A DNA stretch of 64,000 nucleotides from Amoebophrya sp. A120 (lineage: Eukaryota > Sar > Dinophyceae > Syndiniales > Amoebophryaceae), in the NCBI GenBank assembly GCA_905178155.1, contig CAJINV010000007.1, positions 2,151,151-2,215,150 on the forward strand, written 5' to 3'. A program made the translations under genes and the position numbers. The first letter of the stretch is position 1. Every line of letters begins with the position of its first letter. Positions 12,172-24,426 of the stretch are shown here, in pieces. The notes under the pieces were generated by a model. It was not told the DNA's origin. It saw nothing but the letters and a program-made list of their open reading frames with translations, and did no database searches.

Positions 12172-13578
12172 TCATCCTCCGGCCCCCTCCGCGGGTCCTT
12201 CCTCCTTGTACAGAATCTGCTGTACCTCTTTTACCAGCTTCGGCACCGTCATCTGTGCTATCGTGTGACTTGCCGTGGGATCTTCTGGATCCAGGGTCTG
12301 GCTGAGAATCTCGATTTCGCGGAGTTTGTGGAAGTAGTAGTCGCGCTCGGTTTCAAGCCCGTCCACGGTCACCTTCGAGCGTGGGTGGATTGCAAGAATC
12401 TCAACACATGTTAGAAGATCAACTTGGTCTGAGGATGCATAAATAGGAACACGGTTTCAGTTTTTTGTTGACGTAAGGGCGTGACAAGAAGATGAAATCC
12501 AAGCAATATTACTTGCATATTCCGCAACTCCTCCCGCAGTGATTCGACTTCTCGCGGGTCTCCGCGCTGTGAGGCTGGTATTCTCGCTTTCCCTGCGCCA
12601 CCAGCGCCACTTGGGGCTGTGCTCGGGAGCGCGGCTGGGATTGTGTTTTTTGCAGTCCCAGCATTCCGAGGAAGTCAGAGTCACCAAATGTGCTGACTTG
12701 GCAAACAAAAGTCAAAAATGAACAAAGCTTTATAAAGTCAACAATCACACCTCGGCTGGAGCTTGATGAGCTACTCGCACTCTTCTGCCCGCCCTCTGAG
12801 CGAGAAACCGCTCGCTGTGCAGGTCGGCGGCTGTTGCTGGGTTCGCTGACCATCGATTGCCCGGTCGTCATACCGCCGGGTCGCGCCCAATCGAACAAGG
12901 CCTTGCCGTCGCGCCTCTCGATGGGGTCGTAGGGGAGACCCTGGAATTTTTACGTGGTTCGTGTTCTTCATGCCGATGAAACGAACAAAAAGATGAAAGC
13001 TCTGAAAAAATAATAATGCAACTAGTGCTACATATCATTTTTATACCGCGAATGTGTGGTCGTAGTAGCACTTCATCCACTGCAGAAACTCCAGGTTGTC
13101 TTGGTATTTCCCTTTTATCAACTTGTCCACATCGATATTTCGGTCGATCTTCATCTTATCAAACGCTGCTTGCAGGATTTTGTAGTTGGGAATGTACTCG
13201 TGATCCACTTTTGCCGTCCAATTTACCCGCTTCATCTGCACCACGCCGCCGGGGTGGCAGGCGTCCAGCAGCTGGCAGTAGATGGCACCGGAGGCGCATT
13301 GCTCGACCTGTCGAACAACAAAAAGGCAAGTTCTACTATGTCATTCACATTTTTTACCACACAAGCACAGCATGACGCAGTTTGCCATTCACAAACCGCA
13401 CACGCACCAGCGACACACACACACATTAGTGCACCTTCTACTTCTGTACCTTCGACAGGCTCGTCAGTAATCGTTCGTTTGCCCAGTGCAGGAGCTCTGA
13501 CCTCCCCACGAAAAATGCAGCGTCCATCATACCCACGTTACTGGGATGGCCGCGCCCAATGCCTCCGCGAGCAGCCAT
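12172..13578 (-). CDS. EB1: EB1/RP family microtubule plus-end binding protein
   Basis: Five exons (13578-13450, 13307-13047, 12940-12751, 12634-12513, 12372-12172) give exactly 300 residues. The CH domain spans about residues 15-130 and shows NVGMMDAAFFVGRSELLHWAN, SGAIYCQLLD, HEYIPNYKILQAAF, VDKLIKGKYQDNLEFLQW; YDPIERR follows. A Ser/Pro/Gly linker leads to coiled coil REVESLREELRNMQ and the EB homology domain GLETERDYYFHKLREIE at the C-terminus. The family tracks growing microtubule ends and recruits partners through the EB domain. The start was chosen because GMMDAAFFVGR matches plant and protist EB1 N-termini. All introns are GT-AG. The protein ends in EEGPAEGAGG and lacks the C-terminal EEY/F motif that animal and yeast homologues use to bind CAP-Gly proteins. 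Confidence 0.93.
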
Positions 13579-14517
13579 GTCTCTTGATGCCCGCGGTAGT
13601 CGAATGGCTTTAGACAGGTTTTTTTTACTCGCGATTTGGATTATTTGCACTGCGTGCTGCTCCCCGGTCAATTCACTTTCGCACAAATAAACGTGGTCGT
13701 GGTGGAGGTGGACCCTCGAGCCACCAGAAAGTAGTGGTGGCAGGAAAGGCACGCGTCGTCGATGAAGATGCTACGATTTTTGCGGTTGGGCGGACTGAGT
13801 AGCGCAGCAATAACAGTTTGTCATGGTAGAAAATTGTTGTGCAGGAGCAGAAGTGGTTTGTACTTATTTTTGTTTTCACCTTCACGTGTCTATCAGGATA
13901 AGCGATCACGTTCTAACTTGCGCTTGTTGTCGAGAACCGTAGTCACTTGTCACCGTTCGTTAGGGGGCCAACTCAGATGCATTTGATTTTGTGTTTAAAT
14001 TTTTTCAGCAATAATCTCGCCGCAAATTATACGGAAACATGATTGATGCGCCAGCCTCTTTGAAACCACAAGCTTTGCAGCTCCATCTCCAACGAGCAGC
14101 GACTCGGAAAGGCCGGCCATATTTGCACTCTTTTTCTCTAAAATTGAACAAGCAGGAGATGCAACCATCTTCAAAAACAAAAAATTTGTTTCACGAGCAA
14201 AAATGCTTGAGAGGGAAAAAACGCAGACCGGCGGGTCACGTCGCGTCGACGTCGTGGTCTCACACCAGAGCAGCCGCACTTTGTTCGCCTGAATCTTTCA
14301 TACGTCAACGTCGCCATTCCCGAACACATCCAAATGACATGCTTTCTACGAGCTTTTCGCTTGTCTATGTTTTCGCTTTGGAGCCGTAAAACTTGATGCG
14401 ATTCTGATTTCCGCGCTGCATACTTTGTGCTTGTGATACCTATGACATTTTTACCCAGTTGTCTCTACCTGAATCTTTTCGTATTTCATGTGAAACACAT
14501 CTTCTTCCATTTCCCCA
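13579..14517. other. Intergenic spacer
   Basis: No convincing gene. Short frames on both strands lack domains. This is probably the 5' flank of the EB1 gene and the 3' flank of the next gene. Confidence 0.5.
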
Positions 14518-16951
14518 TCACATGTGTACGAAACCTCCCTCAGAAACTTCCTTTCCTCCTCTGCTCCAGACACGCACAGTGGCACCAGCGACGCACTGTA
14601 TTCCTGCGCTGCAATATGCACTGCAAATTGAGTATCTCAACATCTTTTTCTTTATCACGTGCGAACTGCAAACAACAATAAACATGGTAAAAACGAAGTC
14701 ACTGTCACTGACTCCGTGCTTACTACAAAGTCATACATTTTGATTCATATTCCTTTTTGTAAAAACACGACCGGCATGTTGAAGTAGAAGTAGTATGAGC
14801 GCGATACTTTTGCAGATGATATGCCGTGGCTTTGATCAGAAAAGCCTGGACCTGGTGGGGAAAGAGAATGCCAGTGATCGTCACATGGTGCCGCTCGATG
14901 TCAGCTTCTTCGCTTTCGTTTTCCTCTAGAGGAATGTCAGTCGCTTGCTTCGCGTGCTGTTCTTTGTTCTGGTCCTTCTCTTGGTTATCTTTAGCGTCTG
15001 CTTCCGCGATTATGTCTTCCATAGGGTCATCCTCATCCATGTTCAACTTCATAGGCGCAACCTTGTCGTCGCTGTTTAACTTCGGCCGTGTCGTGCTCTT
15101 ACTCGTCGCGTTTTCATCTTTTTTGCTCGAGTTACCCTGCTTGCTTGAAGATGTTCCAGCGCCTGCTCCCGCGGCACCAGTGTTGTTGCTGCCAGTACTA
15201 TTGCTCATCGCGACCCCCTTCACCGTTTCCACCATGGTTTTGGCACTACACCGCTTGTAGCTGGCGTTTAAGAAGGGTCTTTGCGCCACTAGTCTCGGCA
15301 CCGGGTTTTTGGTCGGGTGTTGCAAGTAGCTGCGAACCTGTTCCATGCGGTACACGTCGGCGAATGCCGCAACCGCACCAACCCCTTTGACAAAAACCGA
15401 CGTGTCCGAGGATTTTCTTTTCCCGACGGCCACATTTGCCCTTACCCCACGGTCTATGTTCAGGAAATTCTCTAGCACTTGCCTGTTTTCGAACTGATTG
15501 CTGTCAAGAACCCCCGCTCTCTCGCCGCCCGCAGCCGCGGTCGCGGCCGTTTGCTTTTTCAAATCGAAGCTCTCGGCGGGGCAGTCGAAGGGCACCTGGT
15601 GCTTCTTCAATAAATCGCGAAACTCTGGCTTCGTCGGGGACGCGTGGATCTCCGTGTCTGACCGGAACATCACCACCATGGACTGCCCGTGGTCTGCGAC
15701 GAACATACTGTTGTGATTCGCGTTCATCTCGTCCAACGCAAGCTCGTCCGAAGAATCAAAATCATCGTCGTCGGAGGCAGATGAGTCGCTGATGATTTTG
15801 TTCGATGGTGGTTTCCTAATGTTTTTCTTATTTCCGCCCCCGCTCGCCGCGCCTCTTGCAGGCGTTTGGAGTTGGAGCTTTGACATTTTGTTCTTTTCAC
15901 GACCGTTGGGAAGGTTCTTTTTGTCATTATCATCATCCACCTCCTCCTCGTCCTCGCTAAACGCGACTTTTCTCCTGCTTTTCGGCATCCTGTTCTTTCT
16001 TCGCAGTTCCATCTTTCTTTCCCGTTCTCGCACTGCGTCCCCGTGGTCGCGGGCAAGTCTGACCAGGTCCAGAAACGCGTGCGACCAGCTTTTTGCAATC
16101 TTCTGGACTTCGTGCTGGTGTGGCGGGATAAGTCTGTTTTGTTGATGTCCTCCACCTCCTATGGCGTTCTGAGAAAGAACCTGACCCTGCTCTATTGCAG
16201 CGACGCTGACCGCATTGAATTCGTAATATTCCAAAGCTGCGTTCGTGTGGGCCATGCACATAGCGATTTGCTCCAAATTTTCCTCCACGTCGATATGCTC
16301 CGAGATCGGGTGTCGCTCCAGTAACCGTCTCACCTGGTTGAAATCTTCGGGTCGAAACGACCCTAGACCCGGCGCGGTCAGCCACTTGAAACTCCAGTCA
16401 TCGGCGGCGAAATGGAGTTTCTGAAACACTGCGGTTTCGTCCCGCGCGAGTAGCTTATTCCCGTGTTTGTTGTACTCACTATTCTTGTAATTATTTCCGA
16501 GAATATTCGGCGAACTAGACCAGTGCTTCGACCGTTTTCTCTTCGACTTCTGGATGGACCGAAGCAGGATATTATGCTGCTCTAGAAAGTGGTCGCGGTT
16601 TCCTCTCCCTCGTCTGCCCGTCGACTTCGCGCCGAGCAATGCTCCTCTGCGCTTCCGCTCCTCGATTTGCTCCCTTCCCGGCGTGGAGAGGTGTTGGTGA
16701 TTGTCCTGCTCTCCGTCGGGATGGTTCCTCACAACCTCGTTGCGCTGCTTCGCCCCGAAATACGCATTCACGCTTTCAAACTTGTCCTCGCTTGCGTTTA
16801 ATATTTGGTGACCTGCAGCGGCACTGGACGAGGACAACTCAGCAACAGGATCACCTCCCGCTGCTAGATCTTTCGCCAACCTTTCCCGTTCTGCGGCTTC
16901 CGCGGCCCTGCGCTCGCGCAGCTGCTGCTTGATCGCCACGCGGGCACGCAT
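14518..16951 (-). CDS. Large disordered Lys/Ser/Asp-rich protein, probably nuclear
   Basis: Proposed exons 16951-14819 and 14613-14518 give 742 residues, with ATG at 16951. Residues 1-60 form an Arg/Glu-rich helix. Basic clusters (RKRRG, KSKRKRSKHW, ELRRKNRMPKSRRK) look like nuclear localisation signals. Helical blocks (DVEENLEQIAMCMAHTNAA; QKIAKSWSHAFLDLVRLARD) and acidic runs (EDEEEVDDDND, SDSSASDDDDFDSSDE) follow, then a conserved-looking block near ENFLNIDRGVRANVAVGKRK and RMEQVRSYLQHPTKNP. I do not recognise a family. If the intron at 14620-14818 is ignored, the frame runs into the inverted-repeat tip and reads HLQKYRAH, the same artefact type as in the giant gene. The second exon (ending GGFVHM) is tentative. 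Confidence 0.55.
14620..14818. mobile_element. Candidate introner-like element D (199 bp)
   Basis: The direct repeat ATATGC occurs at 14614-14619 and 14819-14824. Inside it, CTGCAAATTGAGTATC (left) and the complement of CTGCAAAAGTATCGC (right) are imperfect inverted repeats related to elements A and B. Removing the element with one repeat copy gives the in-frame peptide KATAYCSAGIQC. The inverted repeats are weaker than in the other copies, so confidence is moderate. Confidence 0.5.
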
Positions 16952-18293
16952 TTTGATCTCAATACTTGTTGTTCATGTACGTATTTACTTATTCAGCAGG
17001 GACGAATACGAAATGAAAAGGTGGATGAAGAAGAGCGGAAATTAATACCTTGTTTGAAGGAGCTGCTCAACAACGTACTGGTCTGTTTCTGGTTGTACAA
17101 AAAAGAAGGGTATTAAAACAGCAATACAACCGCGACCTGTCCAGCGTTATAACTGTACTTACGAAAGGAAACGATCGTCGCCAGAAAACGTCAAAAAGCC
17201 CGGCAGCACTGCAGAAGTTTCACCAATGTGCAATACAGATTGTTTGATCATGAACGAAAGCAGGTATGGAAAAATCTTCACAGAAATTTTTATTTTTGTT
17301 TTTCACAGATACTGAACAAGATATTCCATGTTCGGCTTCTTCGACCATGACCAGAAATCATCCGCTGCAATGGCTTTATCAGTTCAATCACGACAATCCA
17401 GTGAATCAAAATGTCAGATTCCTGAACACGTACGTTCCATCCAGCTGCGACAGAAGCAAAGGCAGCTGCATCAGCTTTGTTGTATTTATTGCATTTACAG
17501 TTTGAAATCTTTTCGTTTTCCCACAAGGCGGCGTCCGACGAGCAGTTGAAGTTCATTTCGGCACAACATAGGGCGCTTCTTACTTTGCTCGACACTAGAG
17601 CAGAAGGTAGGACAAGAGACACATCAAATCGAAATCATGGATCTACTTGTAACAAACCTTCTCATAGCACGGTGATCGCGTGTCACAAACCTGGAGCAAC
17701 TGAAGCCGGGTGTAAAGTTGGACGATGCATGATGCCGCAAACTAATATAGACAAGCACGAAATTGTTGCGATTTGACGTTTTAAGGCATTAGCAATACAC
17801 ACTGAGAATTGTCTGATATACTGAGAGTTGTCTAGTTGAGAGAGTGTTCAACCTCCCATTTCCTGCTCGTAAGCATTGTGCATTTTATGATCATAAGCGA
17901 GAGAAACAGTTGTAACTCTGAAACGATTGTAACTTGTTCTGTTGTAACTTGAGTGTAACAATTATAACGGTTGTAAGTGTAACTTCTAGAGGAAACGGTT
18001 TTAGGATTTTGGTTCTACTTGCAGTGTAACTTTTGGACGGTTAGGCGATTTTACGGAACGAATCTCTGCGACGGAAACTCTGACACGATCCAGCGAAGAA
18101 AGACCCCGCATTTACTTCTTGACGCCCACATCCATGACCGGTTTCTGTTGTATACAGTTTTTTTTCGCATATTATGAATTCTTGTTGAGAGCAGGAACCT
18201 AGTACACGACAATCATATTTGGTGGCCGAACAGAATCACAAATCGAGTTCGAGTTTATGCTTTTGCATGACAGAAACCAGAAGCACAACATCT
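16952..18293. other. Intergenic spacer with degenerate TTGTAACTT repeats
   Basis: No gene recognised. About 17895-18030 contains repeated TTGTAACTT/GTGTAAC words at irregular spacing. GCATGAC, the intron core motif found elsewhere in the window, occurs at 18265-18271, in the 3' flank of the gene starting at 20148. Confidence 0.5.
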
Positions 18294-20148
18294 CTACTGT
18301 ACCACGAAGTAGCTTGGGTTTGTCCTGACCGGCGGGGTGATAGCCCACGGTGGCTGCACGCGCACGTCTGGCAAGCTGCCGAAGGTCGGGGTTTCTGCCT
18401 GGGTCAGCTGTTTGAAGGTCATCTGACCGTCCTTCTGCTGGGCGAAGCACGGGAAGGTGTCACTGTTTGATTGTATGTGGTTTTTCATTGTACTAAAATG
18501 TGATCTTCATCTGTGTGTTCGTGATCTCACGCGGCGTGAAGATGTTCACACAGCGCTACATGGACTACACTTGTCATGCAGAGCCGGAACGAAAACAACG
18601 CCCTGTAAATCTTCGATAACGGGAAAATAACATACCGGCTTGGAGCTAAGCTTTCTCCCTTCATCTTCTCGTAGACACCGGTGTTGTGGTGCAGAACATC
18701 GTGGTTCCTGACGGGATCGTGACCACCATATCCGCTTGGAAGACCGGTCTTGACCTGGATAGTTTAGATAAACATGAATACTGACTTGGCTACATCACAA
18801 ATTGACCTAAAAAATACACAACACCTGAAGAAGTTGCCCCTAATAGACAGCGACGCTACATCCCGGATGTTAGTTGCAAGTGTATACATGGTGAGTGCTT
18901 TAGTTTTGGTTTCCCATGGCCGCGGATTTTTAAAATTTTATTTCTATTGACGACGAAAAGCGGACACAAGAAGTTCACTCTCGGAAGATAGCTGTGACTC
19001 TGCTTCTGGTGCTACAAGAACACTGCAATGTCTCTCGACTTCCAACAACCGCGAAAATTCAAAATTTTATTTTTATTAAGCTAAAAACTTGCGAAAGTTT
19101 AAAGCTTTATTTGTGTTCAGGTTCACGGAACAGCGGATATTACGTGTGAATAGCCGGTCCATTTAGATGTGCAACGTAGAAAATGTAAGGAATTTTCAAT
19201 CCGCGAAATTTTAAGATTTTATTTTTATTGAAAAACCAAATCCGCGAAATTTCAAAATTTTATTTTCATGCACTACGAAATCGCAAAGCATCCTGACATG
19301 GAAGATTATAAGTACATGAAATCATAGCAGAAGCTGCGACCGCCGCAGTCGAGCGTACGCGAAGCAGCGCTGGTACCGCCGACCGAGCGAGCAGCGCCAC
19401 CGCCGACCGCCGAACAGCGACGACCAGCGCCACCGCCAAGCAGCGCCGACCGCCGAGCAGCGCGACCGCCGAGCAGCGCCACCGCCGACCGCCGACCGCC
19501 GACCGCCGAGCAGCGCCACCGCCGACCGCCGAGCAGCGCCACCGCCGACCACCGACCACCGACCGCCGAGCAGCGCCGACCGCCGACCGCCGACCGCCGA
19601 CCGCCGAGCAGCGCCACCGCCGAGCAGCGCCACCGCCGGCCGCCGAGCAGCGCCACCGCCGGCCGCCGAGCAGCGCCACCGCCGGCCGCCGAGCAGCGCC
19701 ACCGCCGACCGCCGAGCAGCGCCACCGCCGACCTCCGACCGCCGAGCAGCGCCAACCGCCGACCAGCGCCACCGCCGATCGCCGAGCAGCGCCACCGCCG
19801 AGCAGCGCCACCGCCGATCGCCGAGCAGCGCCACCGCCGATCGCCGAGCAGCGCCACCGCCGGGCAGCGCCACCGCCGAGCAACGCCGCGACCGACAAGC
19901 GTCAAGCAGCGCGAACGCCCGGATGAAGTACAACAAGTAGTAGCTGAACACTCGCTATTTCTATTAACTAGCATCCACGCTGCAACATATCGTACCGAGA
20001 CTTCCCGATTGTGCATGGTATCGAAGGCGGTTGTTCGGTACATGTTCTTTGCCGCGTCCCGGAACTCGGTGTGCCACTCCCACTGTCGGCTGAGGTCGCC
20101 CTTCAGGCAGGCCTCCTGGATCTCCTCCTTCGTCATAGGTCGCGCCAT
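18294..20148 (-). CDS. Small conserved-looking protein, possibly axonemal/microtubule-associated
   Basis: Three exons with GT-AG introns (20148-19996, 18754-18636, 18462-18294) sum to 441 nt, or 146 residues, starting MARPMTKEEIQEACLKGD. Later features are WEWHTEFRDAAKNMYRTT, SGYGGHDPVRNHDVLHHNTG and the Pro-rich end RVQPPWAITPPVRTNPSYF. There is no signal peptide, TM segment or low complexity. The dense Tyr/His/Pro composition and short motif-like blocks recall microtubule inner proteins of cilia, but this is a resemblance of style and not a family match. Intron 1 (1241 nt) carries the GCC-rich minisatellite and AT-rich repeats. Gene structure is well supported; function is not. Confidence 0.75.
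18920..19270. repeat. Dispersed ~30-bp AT-rich repeats in intron 1
   Basis: A unit of the form CCGCGAAATTTCAAAATTTT followed by ATTTTTATT recurs near 18921, 19059, 19092 (degenerate), 19200 and 19242. All copies are in the same direction, with irregular spacing. Confidence 0.8.
19345..19905. repeat. GCC-rich minisatellite (GCCGAGCAGCGCCACC units)
   Basis: Tandem, irregular units of about 15-23 bp (GCCGAGCAGCGCCACC plus GCCGACC spacers) run for roughly 560 bp inside intron 1 of the small gene. All six frames are open in places, giving spurious Ala/Arg/Gly-rich ORFs of about 200-280 codons. Confidence 0.9.
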
Positions 20149-21064
20149 TTTGATCAGGCTTTATTTATTTCCCCCTGGTATCCCAGAAAAAACACTTCCC
20201 TGTATTGTACACTGCTGGAAAGAACTCTCTTAGGTGGTAGTTGTTGTGAGCGTCGCACTGCGACTGTGAACGCCAATAGCAATTCTTATACGAGTGGTTC
20301 TCTACGGGGTTTGACTAAGACTAGCTCAATGTCACTATAGTATTGGGAGTCTGGATTGAAAATCGTACATGAACCTCGTGCGTGGCGTTTAGAGTCGATT
20401 CCCCACAACGTCCTCTTCACTCGAAAAAATAGCATCGCGTTCCTGTTGGACGACAAGGATACTATCTACAGATACTGCTTCTCTCAACGAAAAGTTCTAA
20501 ATTGTACGAGAAATTTGCACGATTCTATTTTGGCCGTAGTGCTTCATGCGGTGCTTCTGAATCCTCGTTGCATGAGCACGAATATCGCGAAGATTGACTT
20601 TGTTTCGAACGCAAAACAGCCACACAAGTATTTGTATTATGGCGCCCTGTAACTTTCGAAGAGCTGTTGTTCCCTACTCAAGATACTGAAGCGCAAGAAC
20701 TTGCGCCTTTACTGCTCCTGCACAGGGACCGAAAAAAATCGTCTTGTGTTTCGTACGAACAGCAGGTACAGTGTCAAACCTCCAAAGAACAAATCTGATA
20801 CAAAACACCCTTCCAATATCTTCGCAAACGCAACCGCAAAAGCGTTACTAGCAGACGGTGGCCTTTTGATTTTACATTTCAAGCTCAGCTACAGAAACAG
20901 GTTCGAAACCAAACACAGTAAGTACACATCATAGATCTCACGAGTTAGAGGCAAAATGAAAGTTTTACTCGTGCACAAATCAAAGCAACAGTAACAGATT
21001 CGAGGGATCTATCAGCAGCAGGCTGCTCCTCTCAACGCCCCGCCTCCTTCTGATCTACAAAAAT
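20149..21064. other. Intergenic spacer
   Basis: Nothing beyond short frames was found. This lies upstream of the 146-residue gene and downstream of the RING gene. Confidence 0.5.
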
Positions 21065-23523
21065 CTACTTACCCCCGCCTCCGCCACTCCCATTCACCAA
21101 CTCCGTCACGTCTGTTCGGCACAGCGGGCACTTGACCACCGGCTCCCGCTGTTTCAAGGAGTGCACGCAATGCTTCCGCCAGCAACCGGAATGAAACAGG
21201 TGTTTGCACGGTAGCATCTGCACATTCTGCCGTGGTTCGAACTCCATCAGACAGAACGCGCAATCCTCCCCGATGTTCGTGTTTGTCTTGTTCAGTGTCA
21301 CATTCCGGATCCGCTTCTTGATTTTGCTTTGATACGTACCTCCTGCTCCGTCCATCGACTTGCTTCTCTGTCTTTTCGCCCGTTGCGGTAGTATCGCCGA
21401 CAGATCGCCCCCGAAGTCGTCATTTGTGGCCGCGCGGTCAGCCCTTGCTCTCGCAGCCTGTTGCCCTCCACCGCCATAATTTGTTTGGTTGGTGAGGCCT
21501 AGATTGCTGCTCTCTTCTATCGCCCGCCGCCGGTCCTCCGCAAGTCGGCCCAGCCGGGGAACGAGTATATCGTCCAGCCCACCACCAAAATCTTCCACCG
21601 TCGCCCGCTCGCGGTAGCCCCGCGCAGCACGAGTCTGCTGGTTGGTGTTTCGCGATAGTGGGTTGCTAGCGTACGGATTGTAGTCTTCTGGGACCTCGAA
21701 ACAGTAGTAGGCACCAGCATTATTGCGGTCGTCATCTGCCACTGGTGGTGCAGGATGATGACGTGTAGATTCATCTGGACGTACAGAGCCTGCTGCTGGA
21801 GTGGTGCGTGAGTTCATCTCGCCTCTTTCCGCCCGTGCAGATTCTCCTGCGGAAGTACTAGAGTGGCTTGTTTCTCTAGGCAGATTCGGTGTGTTGGCGT
21901 AGGGCGGTCGCGTGTTGTGTCTGCTCGGTCCTACTCGCGCTTGGTGCTGCTGCGAATTGGTTGCAAGAGGCGATGAACGAAGGTAGGGATTGACGTATTC
22001 ATCCTCTGTAGTACCAAGAACTGAAGGACGGTGACGGTCCGAAGGCGTTGCGCCAATAGGACCTGCTTGGTCTTGTGGTGGATCCAGGCCGGTGCCCGCG
22101 GACGTAGAGACAGACAAGTCAAAGTCTGCAGCATTGTCCAGATAGAAGGGATTGTGCTGGACAAGAGCATTTGAATTTGATGCAGCTTTTGATGTTCCGC
22201 TCCTCCTTGCAGTACCGCTGGGCGGCACGGCAACTCCAGCCAAGTACGGATTGAAGTCAGGGTGGCTCGGGTCGTTACTGCCTAGGGGACCACCGTGCGA
22301 CGAAGCTGCAGCTGCAAACTCCACCAGTGCAGGGACATCGCTACTTGCGCCGCTATTCTGTTGGTGTTGCGGCCACGAAGAGGAACTACCTCGACCCGGT
22401 GCTGCTGTCCGCTCACTGGCTTGTTCAAACCCCCGCTTATTTCGGAGGATGTTACTCCCCCTCGCGATCGCCAACGGCGACGGAGCAAAGTCGTCATGAC
22501 CGTGAAACAGGTTACTCACCCCAGAGCTTGCGTGTTGCTCTTGTCGGCGATCTTCTAGATACCGATCTCGATCCGGATCTGTGTCCACCGCAAGACGGAC
22601 AGGACGAGCACGAGAGGACGTCGCAATTCCTGATGTAGCACTAGCAGGACTCTTTGTCTTTGCATAATGAACAGGAGGCAGTTGTACTGTTCGTGTAGCG
22701 GCCGTCGAGTGGGGTGGTAAAGGTGGCCTTGGCGGAGGACCAGCTTGTGATTGTGCTGAGAAACTTCCTAAAACATCATGCGAAGCAGCATCACCAGCAA
22801 GCTCTTGATCTAGCCGCTTGTTCAAATTAGCGTGCCTCCTCGCAACACCACTCGACTGCAGCGCAGCTTCAAGACCCACGCCGTTCCAATCCGTCTCAAC
22901 TGACGCCACCGCGCGTCTTCCGGTGCCACTACTGCTCGTTCGCTGGTGTGCAGACGAGCCAGAGACTGGCTCCCACACGTAGGCTGGAATGGCGTTCTGC
23001 GACCGTGGTTGGATTGGAATCAGGTCGTGGCTGACTTCTGCGTGATGACTCGCAACAAAAGCATCGAGCTGTCGGTCGAGGGAGGATAGGTCGTTTTGAT
23101 GGACGCTGGTGCTGCTGCTGCTGGTGCGCATGATGTAGAAGTTCTTCGACTTCTCGACGTTCTCTTGGTGCCAGCTGGTCGTGCCAGAGATAGTACTTAT
23201 TTTCGAGCTGCGGTGAAAACTAATTTTTGTCTTTGCTTCTTGTTGTTGACCACCTCCCTCCACGACCTTCTTGGGACGTCGAACGATCCTCAAATCACCT
23301 TGATCACCGGATACTGTACCATACTTTTCACAGGTTCCGGCTCATCATCATCCAACTCTGTGGCCTTTTCCATCGCGGGGACCTTCACGCCCGCTGGCAC
23401 GTCGGGATGCACCGAGGGTGGGTTGAAGGTGGTGGGATTCACGTCAACCATTTCTTCCTCTTCCTCACCGGTGTCCACCTCCTCCGTGTCGCCTCCACCG
23501 GCACAACAGATGAGACTGCCCAT
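21065..23523 (-). CDS. RING-H2 E3 ubiquitin ligase with lipidation-type N-terminus
   Basis: Exons 23523-23299 and 23269-21065, joined across a 29-nt intron, give 809 residues. The N-terminus MGSLICCAGGG fits N-myristoylation at Gly2 plus palmitoylation of the two Cys, so membrane attachment is inferred. The middle is long, disordered and Ser/Ala/Pro-rich with repeated NPY/NPF words (FNPYL, HNPFY, VNPYL, YNPYA). Residues 745-792 form a RING-H2 finger: CAFC, 14 residues, CKHLFH, SGC, 17 residues, CPLC (the C3H2C3 pattern), which binds two zinc ions and an E2 enzyme. A short Gly tail follows. Without the 29-nt intron the frame is broken by TGA after PVIKVI, so either the mini-intron or a sequencing frameshift must be invoked. 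Confidence 0.85.
23270..23298 (-). other. Candidate 29-nt mini-intron
   Basis: On the minus strand it runs GTGATTTGAGG..CCCAAG, beginning GT and ending AG. Removing it joins ATCAAG to AAGGTC (PVIK-KVVEGG), deletes an in-frame TGA and restores the frame into the long RING-containing ORF. A one-base sequencing error is the main alternative. Confidence 0.55.
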
Positions 23524-24426
23524 TTTTCAACCTTGACTTTGTTTCTCTAGGACAAGTTGTTCCTACTGCACTTCCTGTGTATGTCTGTTTTCAACACAGT
23601 AAAACCTCCAAAATTTGCATTGATTCCATCTCCGCTTCCTTGGTACATTCAGCCAAAACGACTCTGTCTCCGCGTCTTTGGTGCACGACCAAGCAACGAG
23701 ATGACGATCCTTTCAACGAACCAACTCACTCGACGGCGCGTTTTCTAAATTGATACGCTGCTTCTTGCTCAACATGTAGAAGTCATCCGAAGTACTACTT
23801 GTGGTGCTGGTTTCAGTCGATTCTGTCAGGAGCCATCCTTCTACTCGTCCTCCTGGTCTGTAGCTGTACTTACAAATCAAACGAAGCCTCACTCGCACAT
23901 ACACATGACACCGATGTTCGTGGCACGAATACTTGCTCGTTGCTGTAATTGTAAAGCATGATGCTTTCGACTATAATACGCTTGTGCATTTTTTGCAGAA
24001 CGCTAAGTATTGAACATGGAGTCATCCATCTTGGTTCATCTCCACGAGCATCCCGAAGACGGTGAACAAATTGATCTACGTACTGAAAAAGGTGTGACAC
24101 GATCATCAATTTTTGCATCCACTTTTACGTACGTGCCCCCAGCGAAATGCGGGCTACGCTATGCAGAGCTACCCAAAAATAGGGCCGATTCCGCAGGAAA
24201 ATTTGAAACGCGCAAAGTGATTTTTCAATTATTTTGGCGGGTTTTCATCTTGCAGTTCAAAAATTTCCGTGCTGTTCAATGTCATCTCGTGGTCCACAAA
24301 CCCGATCCGGATCCCGTCTCCGCCTTGGCTCCCGACAGAAATCTTCCCATGGCAACGATCTGGCTCCCAAGAACCATCGTCCTCCCATGGAGATGCTGGG
24401 AACGCTTTACGACTTCCACGACCCGC
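23524..24426. other. Intergenic spacer
   Basis: No gene recognised. Short frames on both strands only. Confidence 0.5.

Noticed and set aside
19266..20148. ORFs of 209-280 codons across the GCC-rich array
   Set aside because: They are repeat translations in several frames. The 280-codon one is the true first exon of the small gene read through its GT donor.
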